The notes beneath the pieces were generated by a model, which searched no databases, was not told the DNA's origin, and saw only the letters and a program-made list of their open reading frames with translations. Below, in pieces: positions 54,827 to 62,847 of a DNA stretch of 64,000 nucleotides. This DNA comes from Paraburkholderia eburnea. Its GTDB lineage: Bacteria > Pseudomonadota > Gammaproteobacteria > Burkholderiales > Burkholderiaceae. The stretch's first letter is position 1. Every line of letters begins with the position of its first letter. The position numbers were made by a program, and so were the translations under genes. The DNA lies in assembly GCF_002917095.1 (NCBI RefSeq), contig NZ_PQGA01000015.1, positions 62,001 through 126,000 on the forward strand, written 5' to 3'.

Positions 54827-55888
54827 ATGCCGTGGAACACGCTAGATGTACCGCTCGATGCCGGATGGAAATGCACGCTGATTCCGGGAGCGGAGTATTA
54901 CGACATGACGGGTTGGGGGCGCGGCTATCGCGATATGTCGGCCCGCGCGCTCTATCCGAATGCAGGTCGGGACAACTCCTTTTCGTGGAACGCGCGCCCC
55001 CTTAGCGAAGTGGACAAGGGCGAGTTGTGGGAGAAAGACCGGCTCAGGCAACTCGCAGACGATACGATGGCCTTTGCTCGACATTTTCGCCCGAACTGGG
55101 ACTTGCGCACGATTACCGGCGAAAAGGCGCTCCGCGATGTTCAGGCGTTTGTCCGCGACAGTCTGAGCCTGGCGCACTGGAACCTGCCGACCGATAACGC
55201 GGGAGTGCGCAGGCTGCTGTGCGATGCGGTCGCAGCCGGAAAGCTTGTCCCGGTAGTGAATCGCGAATACTACGGCCTGCCGCGCGTAGCGCAATCGGAC
55301 CCCGTGCCGCAGCGCTGGCCCGCGACGGGCGGCGGAGGTAATGGATACCCGCCCAGGGTCTTAAGCTACAGTGAATTTGACGCGCTACGGCGAGCCAATG
55401 GTGAGCTGCCCGCGCTGGATTCGGGGGGCGTAAGCGCTGCGCTTGATCCACTACCAGCCCTCGGCGCAGCGGCCAGGGCCGACGATGGTTTCGGCTTGCT
55501 CGGGGCAGTTGAATCGGCGGCGGCCGCTTTGCTCGGTGGCGGTGATGATTCTGACGAAAGCGATGATGCTGGCGGAGATGACGGCGGCGTTTCCGACGCT
55601 GATGTGTTCAGCGGCGATTCGACGCCGCTCGGCGATGCGCAGCCATTCGACTACTCTCCAAACGACGCGCCGGACGGTGACTCGTTTGACATTGCCAAGA
55701 CGCCGAATGAAGGTGACCCTGGGACGTGGTACACCAACCCCGGAAGTGGTCAGATGCGCATGTACGGAGATGATGGCCAGCCTGTTGTTGACTTCGATTT
55801 TGACCACGACCACGGGCAGGGCGTTCCACATGCACACAATTGGGACAATGGGGTGCGTGGCCCCGGAGTTGCCTTCTCTCCGTTGTAG
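54827..55888 (+). CDS. polymorphic-toxin-like protein with short C-terminal tip domain (353 aa)
   Basis: Three parts are visible. Residues 1-195 are a soluble domain with 'LIPGAEYYDMTGWGRGYRDM', 'LLCDAVAAGKLVPVVNREYY' and 'GLPRVAQSDPVPQRWPATGG'. Residues ~196-290 are an Ala/Gly then Asp/Gly/Ser-rich linker (GGGDDSDESDDAGGDDGG). Residues ~291-353 are a compact tip with WYTNPGSGQMRMYGDDGQPV and DFDFDHDHGQGVPHAHNWD. A variable N-domain, a disordered linker and a His/Asp-rich tip with a small gene immediately downstream is the layout of polymorphic toxins; a DFDHDHGxGxPHAHNWD tip recurs at 56793. No signal peptide is seen. Secretion route and target are unknown. AGAGGACGGG precedes the ATG. Confidence 0.65.
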   Translation: MPWNTLDVPLDAGWKCTLIPGAEYYDMTGWGRGYRDMSARALYPNAGRDNSFSWNARPLSEVDKGELWEKDRLRQLADDTMAFARHFRPNWDLRTITGEKALRDVQAFVRDSLSLAHWNLPTDNAGVRRLLCDAVAAGKLVPVVNREYYGLPRVAQSDPVPQRWPATGGGGNGYPPRVLSYSEFDALRRANGELPALDSGGVSAALDPLPALGAAARADDGFGLLGAVESAAAALLGGGDDSDESDDAGGDDGGVSDADVFSGDSTPLGDAQPFDYSPNDAPDGDSFDIAKTPNEGDPGTWYTNPGSGQMRMYGDDGQPVVDFDFDHDHGQGVPHAHNWDNGVRGPGVAFSPL

Positions 55889-55908
55889 TGCGTTCTACTG
55901 GAGATTGT

Positions 55909-56340
55909 ATGAATACAGCTACGTACATTGATATCCGAGATATTGCGGACTTCCCTGGCTTTCACGATGCAGAGCTATATTCCATCGAGCACGACCCTGA
56001 TGGGCACTCTCTTGAACTATGCTTTCGACGGGTTGGCGGCAAACTTGAGGCGCTGAGATTTTCGGGTGTGACCGCTCAGCGCATGATTGATTTTGCAGGC
56101 CAGAACGTAGCGTCAAGACTCCTGTTTTCGCATAGGTATGCGTTTACGCTGGTTGAGGTTCGCAGGTGGGTTCAGTGGATAAAGAGCCGCGATGACTCGA
56201 AGGTGGCACTTATCAGCGAAGAGACGGGCCAGGAGTACATACGGGATTTTGCTGCCCGACGGCGGATGCTGTTTGTTCTCGAGCCCTCGTGCGGAGCCGA
56301 AATGGCGGTGCTGTGCGAATCCGTGTCGCTCAGACAGTGA
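55909..56340 (+). CDS. putative immunity protein 1 (143 aa)
   Basis: Starts 20 bases after the toxin stop with GGAG ahead of the ATG. It is a small soluble protein without signal or membrane segments: 'FPGFHDAELYSIEHDPDGHS', then 'LRFSGVTAQRMIDFAGQNVA' and near the end EPSCGAEMAVLCESVSL. The same landmarks (FHDxxLxxI, DFxxQN, CGAExxVxxxSxxI) recur in the protein at 56942. Position and size indicate a cognate immunity protein; this is inferred, not known. Confidence 0.7.
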   Translation: MNTATYIDIRDIADFPGFHDAELYSIEHDPDGHSLELCFRRVGGKLEALRFSGVTAQRMIDFAGQNVASRLLFSHRYAFTLVEVRRWVQWIKSRDDSKVALISEETGQEYIRDFAARRRMLFVLEPSCGAEMAVLCESVSLRQ

Positions 56341-56359
56341 TTCGCCGTCAACAACAAAA

Positions 56360-56385
56360 AGCCAACTCTTGATGGTCGGCTCTTT
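56360..56385 (+). terminator. probable terminator after immunity 1
   Basis: AGCCAAC pairs with GTCGGCT (one A-C mismatch) ahead of CTTTCT. The equivalent hairpin after immunity 2 has the same GTCGGCT arm, consistent with duplicated modules. Confidence 0.55.
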
Positions 56386-56400
56386 CTGGCGACTCCTCAA

Positions 56401-56792
56401 TTAATTCGCTATATCGCAGACATATGCCGACCACGCTTGCATCATCGGGCGGCGCTGTTCCAACAGATCGGTTCGGTGATAGGCCGCTTCAACCTTGTTT
56501 GCGACCGTATGCGCGAGCGCCCGCTCGGCAAGGTCGCGCGCGTAGCCGCTTTCGCTGCACCAATCGCGGAGTGAGCCTCGAAAGCCATGCGGTGTCGCGA
56601 CACGCCTCGGTGTATCGCTATTCGCCTTCACGCGGCGTAGGAGCGCCGTCAACGTCATATCTGATAGCACCTTGCCACGCGGCGACGGAAACACCTGGGG
56701 TTTGTGCTGCTTTTCCTCTTTAAGCCGCTTGACGAGCGCGAGCGCCGCCGTCGAAAGCGGGATGCAGTGGAGGCGGCGACGCAGACGAAACG
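56401..56792 (-). pseudogene. tyrosine integrase, 3' fragment (copy 1)
   Basis: Codes only the C-terminal ~130 residues of a P4-type integrase. Seen are 'HCIPLSTAALALVKRLKEEK', 'RRVATPHGFRGSLRDWCSES' (His-x-x-Arg box), and 'AHTVANKVEAAYHRTDLLEQ' with the catalytic Tyr; the frame ends in a normal stop at 56401. The N-terminal two-thirds is missing. At about 56,792 the sequence switches to the orphan toxin tip on the other strand, marking a recombination junction. It cannot encode a working enzyme. Confidence 0.85.
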
Positions 56793-56933
56793 GACTTGCT
56801 TGGTGATGCTGGCGGCGACGGTTCAACCCCTTTGGACTTTGACCATGATCACGGTTTCGGTATTCCCCATGCCCATAATTGGGATGGAAGAGCCCGCGAT
56901 CTTGGCAATCCCGTTTCACTGCTTCCGTATTAG
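56793..56933 (+). pseudogene. orphan toxin C-terminal tip (46 codons, no start)
   Basis: In-frame sequence up to TAG at 56933 reading DFDHDHGFGIPHAHNWDGRA and ending NPVSLLPY. It shares DFDHDHGxGxPHAHNWD with residues 324-340 of the full toxin, but differs on both sides. No start codon, ribosome binding site or N-terminal domain is present. Such orphan tips can be recombined onto a full-length toxin. It ends eight bases before immunity 2. Confidence 0.8.
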
Positions 56934-56941
56934 GAAAAAAC

Positions 56942-57292
56942 ATGAATGACCTGAAAGCATTCAACCAATTCCACGACTGGTATCTAGACACTATCCACGT
57001 CACCAAAGAAAGCGAAACATTAATGCTTTGCTTATATCTGCAAGAGCGGCGTGCGTCTGTGTTATTCGTGGGAATAAATCGTTGTGCTGTGCAAGACTTT
57101 AGCTTGCAAAATATCGTGTACAGGATTGAGGTGCTAACTCACGGCACCTCTCACTATGAGAAGGCACAGCAGATCCTGGCTAAAACCCAACGATGGGCCG
57201 ATAACCAACCCGGCAATATTGCGCGACTCTTTTCGACGTGCGGAGCGGAGATAGTTGTCGAGTTTGATTCAATAGAAATTGCGCTGGAATAG
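56942..57292 (+). CDS. putative immunity protein 2 (116 aa), diverged paralogue
   Basis: ATG follows AGGAAAAAAC, whose AGGA overlaps the tip's stop codon. The product has FNQFHDWYLDTIHVTKESET, 'CLYLQERRASVLFVGINRCA', 'VQDFSLQNIVYRIEVL' and 'FSTCGAEIVVEFDSIEIALE'. These line up in order with immunity 1 (FHD...I, L-C-x, GIN/GVT, DFxxQN, CGAE), with overall low identity. The gene is notably AT-rich. The frame is intact although its toxin is a fragment, consistent with selection for protection against relatives' toxins. Confidence 0.7.
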   Translation: MNDLKAFNQFHDWYLDTIHVTKESETLMLCLYLQERRASVLFVGINRCAVQDFSLQNIVYRIEVLTHGTSHYEKAQQILAKTQRWADNQPGNIARLFSTCGAEIVVEFDSIEIALE

Positions 57293-57313
57293 TCTAACGT
57301 AAACGGATTTATC

Positions 57314-57339
57314 AAGCCGAATCGCGAGGGTCGGCTTTT
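57314..57339 (+). terminator. terminator after immunity 2
   Basis: AAGCCGA and TCGGCTT form a 7-bp stem with a 10-base loop, followed by TTC. Placed as after immunity 1. Confidence 0.7.
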
Positions 57340-57376
57340 CTATGCCCGCCTATTCTGGCGTTCCACCATTACGCCG

Positions 57377-57662
57377 CTATACCGCCACATGCGCCGCCCA
57401 CGCTTCCATCATCGGGGGCGCTGCTTTATCAAATCGGTGCGGTGATAAGCGCTTTCAACTTTGTTCGCGATGGTATGCGCGAGCGCCCGCTCGGCAAGGT
57501 CGCGGGTGTAGCCGTTCTCGCTGGCCCAATCGCGGAAGCTGGAGCGGAAGCCGTGCAGCGTCGCAACGCGCCCCGGCGTATCGCTCTTCGCCTTCACGTC
57601 ATATCGGATACCGGCTTGTCTCCAGCCTTAAATGCCTTTGCCTGTTTATCTGTGAGTGCCAT
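57377..57662 (-). pseudogene. tyrosine integrase remnant with internal deletion (copy 2)
   Basis: Begins with an integrase-like N-terminus (MALTDKQAKAFKAGDKPVSD) at ATG 57662. After ~22 codons it hits a stop and jumps into C-terminal sequence: 'GRVATLHGFRSSFRDWASEN', 'AHTIANKVESAYHRTDLIKQ'. Most of the gene is deleted, and the 3' end has a further frameshift before PMMEAWAAHVAV. Its C-terminal part is clearly homologous to copy 1 at the DNA level. The N-terminus next to attR shows the original orientation of the island's integrase. Confidence 0.85.
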
Positions 57663-57802
57663 ATGTAGCCCATCACGAAACGCCGGATGGGGGCAAGCGA
57701 GTATAAACCGCGGAATGCACAGAATGACAGTCTAAGCTGCTGATAATAAAGGATTTATCGAGCTTGAGCGAACCGGGGCGCGCTTGGAATTGGGCGGTCA
57801 AA

Positions 57803-57817
57803 CTCTCCGCCAGATTT
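57803..57817. repeat. attR: 15-bp direct repeat
   Basis: CTCTCCGCCAGATTT, identical to 54028-54042, without any tRNA body before it. It marks the right boundary of the island. Confidence 0.9.
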
Positions 57818-57819
57818 AG

Positions 57820-57856
57820 AAACCCCTTGGATGCCTAACCGCTGCAGGGTTTTTGC
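57820..57856. terminator. original tRNA-Ser terminator, displaced by the island
   Basis: AAACCC (57820-57825) and GGGTTT (57847-57852) with TTTGCTTTT following, directly past attR. Before insertion it would have lain just after tRNA-Ser. It may now serve the minus-strand gene ending at 57871. Confidence 0.55.
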
Positions 57857-57870
57857 TTTTCTACGCCTTT

Positions 57871-58701
57871 TCAGGTCCTGTCGCCCGACACCGCCGGCAC
57901 ATGCCCACGCTGCTCCAGCGAGCGCATGAACGTACCCGAAATCGCCGAAGCGCCGTGATGGACAATCTTCTCGTCGATCAGCGCCCACACCGGCATCCCC
58001 GCCGCCCGCGCACGCTGGCAGAACGACAGATCCTCCGACAGATACACGCCTTTGTCGCCGACCGTGTCGAAGAACGCGTGAAAGTGTCCGTCAGGCAGAT
58101 ACGGCGCGTATTGCGCAGGCGGACGATAAAGCTGCGTGAGGGGCGCCATCGCCTGCATGGCGTCGCGGCGCACGAGGAAAATGCCCGTGCCGATGTGATT
58201 CACCTCGACCCAGCCGCCGCTGACGCTGCTGTTGCCGTCGGCATCGGTGCGGATCGCCGTGTTGTAGTCCACGGTCTTTTCCTGCCACTCGCGCAGCGTG
58301 AGGCCCGCATCGGCGCTCGTGATCTTCTTTTCCGCGTCGAAGAAGCGGTAGGGGCAGGCGATGCCCGCCACGGGCTTGTTGCCGGCCAGCAGGCGCGGAA
58401 TGGCCTCGCGCGAGAAGTCCATGTCCGTATCGAGAAACAACACGTGCGTGAACTGCGGGTGGCTCAGGAAATAATTCGCAAAGAAGTTGCGCGCCCGGAT
58501 GATGTGCGACGACGCCGTGTGGATGTACTCGAAGCCAATGCCGCGCTCCTTGAACGTTTCCATCAGGCGCGCCAGCGCCATGGCGAAGTCGAAGTGCACG
58601 GAGTTGTCGTAAGTGGGCAGCGCGATGAGGATATTCAGGGGCGCTTGGGCGGGCGCGCCGATGCTCGCATCGGTGCTGGAAGAACGGGGCGATTGGCTCA
58701 T
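57871..58701 (-). CDS. glycosyltransferase-like protein (GT-A fold)
   Basis: 276 residues. After a 20-residue polar lead, 'LNILIALPTYDNSVHFDFAM' opens a Rossmann-like domain. FTHVLFLDTDMDFSREAIPR supplies the DxD-type metal/nucleotide-sugar motif, and 'PVAGIACPYRFFDAEKKITS' and 'HIGTGIFLVRRDAMQAM' follow. 'GVYLSEDLSFCQRARAAGMP' contains the ED acid pair common in GT2-like enzymes. No membrane segment. Acceptor and sugar are unknown. Confidence 0.8.
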   Translation of the reverse strand: MSQSPRSSSTDASIGAPAQAPLNILIALPTYDNSVHFDFAMALARLMETFKERGIGFEYIHTASSHIIRARNFFANYFLSHPQFTHVLFLDTDMDFSREAIPRLLAGNKPVAGIACPYRFFDAEKKITSADAGLTLREWQEKTVDYNTAIRTDADGNSSVSGGWVEVNHIGTGIFLVRRDAMQAMAPLTQLYRPPAQYAPYLPDGHFHAFFDTVGDKGVYLSEDLSFCQRARAAGMPVWALIDEKIVHHGASAISGTFMRSLEQRGHVPAVSGDRT

Positions 58702-58898
58702 GATCTGGTGTTCTGCTCACGTCGTTGTAAGATATTTCCCATTCTTGTTGGCGGCTTGCGCCAGGACAATCGGACGTATCTGAATATTGCCGGTCCGGCC
58801 CGCGCGGCCTGCCCGGTACAATGGCGCCTTTCGAGCGGCGCTCCCATGAATTCGCGGCGAGGCGCTTGACGCGCCGTCGCGCCCACTTTGGTTCTCAG

Positions 58899-59684
58899 AT
58901 GGCTATCACTTACAAATCCGCCGGCGACATCGAGCGTCTGCGCATTTCCGGCCGGCTTGCCGCCGATGTGCTCGCCATGATCGGCGAACACGTCAAGCCC
59001 GGCGTCTCCACCGACGATCTCGACGCGATCTGCAACGACTTCATCGTCAACACGCTGAAGGCCGTGCCGGCCAACGTCGGCTATCTCGGCTTCCCCAAGA
59101 CGATCTGCACGTCCGTCAATTCCGTGGTCTGCCACGGGATTCCGAGCCGCAACGAGGTGCTCAAGGACGGCGACATCATCAACATCGACGTGGCCGTGAT
59201 CAAGGACGGCTATTTTGGGGACACGAGCCGCATGTACACGGTCGGCACGCCCAGTTCAGTCGGGCGCCAGCTGATCGACACGACTTATGAGGCGATGCTC
59301 GCGGGCATCCGCGAGGTGAAGCCGGGCGCCACGCTCGGCGACGTGGGCCACGCGATCCAGAAGCGCGCTCAGGCCGACGGTTTCTCGATCGTGCGCGAAT
59401 ACTGCGGCCACGGCATCGGCAAGGTGTATCACGAGGAGCCGCAGGTGCTGCACTACGGCCAGCCGGGGCAGGGCGTGCGCCTGAAGCCCGGCATGGTCTT
59501 CACGATCGAGCCGATGGTCAACGCGGGACGCGCGGGCACGGCGGTGCAACGCGACGGCTGGACCGTCGTGACGAAGGACCGCTCGCTCTCCGCGCAGTGG
59601 GAACACATGGTCGCCGTCACCGACGACGGCTATGAACTGCTCACGCCCTGGCCGGACGGCACGGGTGCGTATGAAGCCCCGTGA
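58899..59684 (+). CDS. map: methionine aminopeptidase, type I
   Basis: Removes initiator Met from nascent proteins. 261 residues with the metal ligands visible in 'GDIINIDVAVIKDGYFGDTS' (two Asp), EYCGHGIGKVYHEEPQVLHY (His), MVFTIEPMVNAGRAGTAV (Glu) and 'SAQWEHMVAVTDDGYELLT' (Glu). The ATG at 58899 (MAITYKSAGDIERLR) is the family start. Monocistronic. Confidence 0.96.
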   Translation: MAITYKSAGDIERLRISGRLAADVLAMIGEHVKPGVSTDDLDAICNDFIVNTLKAVPANVGYLGFPKTICTSVNSVVCHGIPSRNEVLKDGDIINIDVAVIKDGYFGDTSRMYTVGTPSSVGRQLIDTTYEAMLAGIREVKPGATLGDVGHAIQKRAQADGFSIVREYCGHGIGKVYHEEPQVLHYGQPGQGVRLKPGMVFTIEPMVNAGRAGTAVQRDGWTVVTKDRSLSAQWEHMVAVTDDGYELLTPWPDGTGAYEAP

Positions 59685-59856
59685 GGGCGTTCAAGGCAGT
59701 GAGCGCCGCTTTACAGCGGCCTGTGAGGGGTGTCGGCCAGTCTGTCAAGCCTTGTGCGCGCGGCGTTCAAGGAACTTTTTTGTCAAATAAGGATTTGACT
59801 CTCTGGCCAGTTCGGTTAAAGCTACGCGTTAGTGCTTTATTGGGGTTTACGACTGC

Positions 59857-60393
59857 ATGAGTCCGTCACTGACCGTTCGCCGTATCGTTGCCGATCAGGG
59901 TGCCGTGCTCCGCGAGCTTCGAACTGCGTCGCTGCGCGACGCGCCTTATGCCTTCGGCGACTCGCTCGAAGACGCCTTGTCCGCCGATGCAGCCGTCTTT
60001 GACGCCGCGGCCGCCCGTCATGCCGATTCGCATACCGCTACTTCGTTCATCCTCTACACGGAAGGCCATCCGGCCGGCCTGATCGGCGCGAACTTCGAGA
60101 GCGCGCCGGCGCGCCGGGCGTTCGTGTTCGCGTTGTGGGTGGCGCCGGCGGTGCGGCATCTGCGTGGCGGCGAACTGCTCGTCAACGCGGCCATCGACTG
60201 GCTCGCGAGCGAAGGCGCCCAGCAAATCTATGCGTGGGTAACCGACAGCAATACCACCGCGATGCGTTTCTACGAGCGCCTGGGTTTCGTCGCCACGGGC
60301 GACCACGCGCGCAGCACGCAGACGCCCGAGCAATGGGAAACGCTGCTGATGCGCGAACTGGCAGGCGCTGCGCCGCTTGCTTCCGCGCAGTAA
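59857..60393 (+). CDS. GNAT family N-acetyltransferase
   Basis: 178-residue acetyl-CoA-dependent transferase. Signs are 'LREL RTASLRDAPYAFGDSL'-type N-terminal sequence (typical of RimI/MarR-associated GNATs), beta4 'RAFVFALWVAPAVRHLRGGE' leading into the pyrophosphate loop (RHLRGGELLVNAAIDW), and 'YAWVTDSNTTAMRFYERLGF' (motif B). The substrate is unknown. Confidence 0.88.
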   Translation: MSPSLTVRRIVADQGAVLRELRTASLRDAPYAFGDSLEDALSADAAVFDAAAARHADSHTATSFILYTEGHPAGLIGANFESAPARRAFVFALWVAPAVRHLRGGELLVNAAIDWLASEGAQQIYAWVTDSNTTAMRFYERLGFVATGDHARSTQTPEQWETLLMRELAGAAPLASAQ

Positions 60394-60589
60394 GCGCGCC
60401 CTGGCTTTGCTGTTGCTGCGCCGGTTTTTTCCGCCCTGACGCGCAAGCCGCGTGTCATGTGGCGGCTTCTCCTGGCGTTTTTCGCGCCATTCTTTCGTCA
60501 TTCCCTTCGCTGCCGCATTTTGAGCCGTTAAAAATAATGGCCGTGCGCGTCGACGCCTGTAAAATACGCAAAATTTTTCGCCGATCGCC

Positions 60590-61450
60590 ATGTCGCCCAA
60601 GAAATCGCCCTATTTTGAACTGAAGAGCGGTGCAGTCGATACGCTTCTGTTCGTGGTCAAAACGACTGAACTCGATGCGATGCGCGCCGAACTCACGCGG
60701 CGCTTCGAGGCGACGCCGGAATTCTTCGCCAACGACACGGTGGCCATCGACCTGCGCCGTCTCGCCGACGGCGAACAGGTCGCGCTGGGCGACATCGCGC
60801 GCCTGCTCGAAAGCGTGCGCATGCGCCCCGTGGGCGTGGTGGCGCTTGCCGCGCAGCATGGCTGGGCCGCCGCTGCGGGCCTGCCGTTCCTCGAAGCGCG
60901 CGACAAGCGCGTGGCGGGGGCCGCCGCGGGCAGCACGAACGTCAAGACCGAAGCCGAAGACCACGCCGCCGACGCTGCAAAGGCGAATGCGGCGGCTGCC
61001 GGCACCGCACAGCCCGAACTCTTCCCCGCTGATTCCACGCAAGACGCGAGCGCCGGCGGCGAGATCGACGCCGATGCCGATGCCGACCCACGCGGCAGCG
61101 GCACGGCGCCGCGCGAGGCGACGCTCGTGATCGACCGTCCGCTGCGCTCGGGCCAGCGGGTCTACGCGAAGGGCGATCTGGTGGTGCTCGGCATGGTGTC
61201 CAATGGCGCGGAAGTGATCGCCGAAGGCAACATCCATATTTACGCGCCGTTGCGTGGCCGCGCGCTCGCGGGCGTGCACGGCAACCACGACGCACGTATT
61301 TTCTGCACGAGTCTCGAAGCGGAACTGATTTCGATTGCGGGTATCTACCGTACCACTGAAGTTCCTCTCTCAGCCGATGTGCATGGCAAGCCGGCGCAGA
61401 TCCGGCTCGACGCAGAAAAGCTGTTGATCGAACCGCTGAGGCTCACCTGA
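60590..61450 (+). CDS. minC: septum site-determining protein MinC
   Basis: Inhibitor of FtsZ ring assembly away from midcell. 286 residues: the N-terminal FtsZ-binding domain (KKSPYFELKSGAVDTLLFVV; residues 1-~105), a long Ala/Asp-rich linker (~110-185), then the C-terminal beta-helix domain. The latter binds MinD ('RPLRSGQRVYAKGDLVVLGM', 'GNIHIYAPLRGRALAGVHGN', 'ICTSLEAELIS'-like region). It is longer than E. coli MinC owing to the linker. Followed by minD after 88 bases. Confidence 0.96.
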   Translation: MSPKKSPYFELKSGAVDTLLFVVKTTELDAMRAELTRRFEATPEFFANDTVAIDLRRLADGEQVALGDIARLLESVRMRPVGVVALAAQHGWAAAAGLPFLEARDKRVAGAAAGSTNVKTEAEDHAADAAKANAAAAGTAQPELFPADSTQDASAGGEIDADADADPRGSGTAPREATLVIDRPLRSGQRVYAKGDLVVLGMVSNGAEVIAEGNIHIYAPLRGRALAGVHGNHDARIFCTSLEAELISIAGIYRTTEVPLSADVHGKPAQIRLDAEKLLIEPLRLT

Positions 61451-61538
61451 GCCGCTGCTTGCACGCTGCGAAACGCGGGCGTGCGCGCGGCGCGCGATGA
61501 GACCAAAACCGGGAAACTGACGAACGCAAGGTAAGGGA

Positions 61539-62354
61539 ATGGCAAAAATCATTGTGGTGACTTCGGGCAAGGGTGGCGTTGGCAAAACGACCACGAGCGC
61601 GAGTTTCGCATCGGGCCTCGCGTTGCGTGGCCACAAAACCGCTGTCATCGACTTCGACGTCGGTCTGCGCAATCTCGACCTCATCATGGGTTGCGAGCGC
61701 CGCGTCGTGTACGATCTGATCAACGTCATCCAGGGCGAGGCAAACCTCAACCAGGCGCTGATCAAGGACAAGAAGTGCGAGAACCTTCACATCCTGCCGG
61801 CCTCGCAGACGCGCGATAAAGACGCGCTCACGAAGGAGGGCGTGGAGAAGGTGATCGAAGATCTGCGCAAGATGGACTTCGAGTACATCGTCTGCGATTC
61901 GCCCGCGGGTATCGAATCGGGCGCGATGCTGGCGATGCACTTCGCCGACGAAGCGCTCATCGTGACGAATCCGGAAGTATCGTCGGTGCGTGACTCGGAT
62001 CGTATCCTCGGCATGCTGTCGTCGAAGACCAAACGCGCGATCGAAGGGAAGGAGCCGATCAAGGAACACCTGCTCATCACGCGCTATAGCCCGAAACGCG
62101 TCAACGAAGGCGAAATGCTTTCGCTCGCGGATATCTCGGAAATCCTGCGCATCGAGCTGATCGGCGTGATTCCCGAATCCGAGGCGGTGCTGCACGCCTC
62201 GAACCAGGGCCTGCCCGCCGTCCATCTGGACGGCACCGACGTCGCCGAAGCCTACAAGGACGTCGTCGCGCGCTTTCTTGGCGAAGACAAGGCGCTTCGC
62301 TTCACCGACTACCAGAAGCCGGGGCTCCTGCAGCGCCTGTTCGGTAGCAAGTAA
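61539..62354 (+). CDS. minD: septum site-determining ATPase MinD
   Basis: Membrane-cycling ATPase of the Min system: deviant Walker A in VVTSGKGGVGKTTTSASFAS, switch I FDVGLRNLDLIMGCERR, Walker B 'YIVCDSPAGIESGAMLAMHF', and the C-terminal amphipathic membrane-targeting helix (PGLLQRLFGSK). 271 residues, normal length. minE begins 14 bases downstream. Confidence 0.98.
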   Translation: MAKIIVVTSGKGGVGKTTTSASFASGLALRGHKTAVIDFDVGLRNLDLIMGCERRVVYDLINVIQGEANLNQALIKDKKCENLHILPASQTRDKDALTKEGVEKVIEDLRKMDFEYIVCDSPAGIESGAMLAMHFADEALIVTNPEVSSVRDSDRILGMLSSKTKRAIEGKEPIKEHLLITRYSPKRVNEGEMLSLADISEILRIELIGVIPESEAVLHASNQGLPAVHLDGTDVAEAYKDVVARFLGEDKALRFTDYQKPGLLQRLFGSK

Positions 62355-62368
62355 GGGAGGCGCACGTC

Positions 62369-62623
62369 ATGTCGTTTCTTTCGTTTTTTCTCGGCGAGAA
62401 GAAGAAGTCCGCCTCGGTAGCGAAGGAACGCCTGCAGCTCATCATCGCTCACGAGCGCGCAGGCGGTCACCCGCCCGCCGATTATCTGCCGGCCCTGCAA
62501 CGCGAACTCGTCGCCGTGATCTCCAAGTACGTGAAGATCTCCGATGACGACATCCGCGTGAGCCTGGAACGTCAGGACGACCTCGAAGTGCTCGAGGTCA
62601 AGATCGAGATTCCGCAGGCCTGA
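62369..62623 (+). CDS. minE: cell division topological specificity factor MinE
   Basis: 84 residues: N-terminal membrane/MinD-contact segment (MSFLSFFLGEKKKSASVAKE), contact helix 'RLQLIIAHERAGG', and the C-terminal dimerisation beta sheet ('ELVAVISKYVKISDDDIRVS'). GGGAGG lies ahead of the ATG. Confidence 0.97.
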   Translation: MSFLSFFLGEKKKSASVAKERLQLIIAHERAGGHPPADYLPALQRELVAVISKYVKISDDDIRVSLERQDDLEVLEVKIEIPQA

Positions 62624-62631
62624 CCTGCGGC

Positions 62632-62659
62632 GAGTGCGGCGCAGGCCTGTGCCGCACTC
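62632..62659 (+). terminator. hairpin after minE
   Basis: GAGTGCGGC and GCCGCACTC form a perfect 9-bp stem. No T-run follows, so it may be a weak terminator or mRNA 3'-end stabiliser. Confidence 0.55.
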
Positions 62660-62847
62660 ATCCCGATAGGGCTGCGCGACGGGTTTTCGCGCGCTTTCAG
62701 CACGCCCTGCGCAGCCTGCCTTACCTTACCGAAATATTCAGTTTCACTTCACCCGCTGCGGTTACACGGCCGCTGTCAGCGCAGCCGCACGCTCGCGCAT
62801 TGATCGGGTAACGCCACTCATGGCGTCCAACTCGAAGGGTGATCAAC

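Noticed and set aside
56704..56949. 81-aa plus-strand ORF over the integrase/tip junction
   Set aside because: Wrong frame for the tip motif and partly antisense to the integrase fragment.
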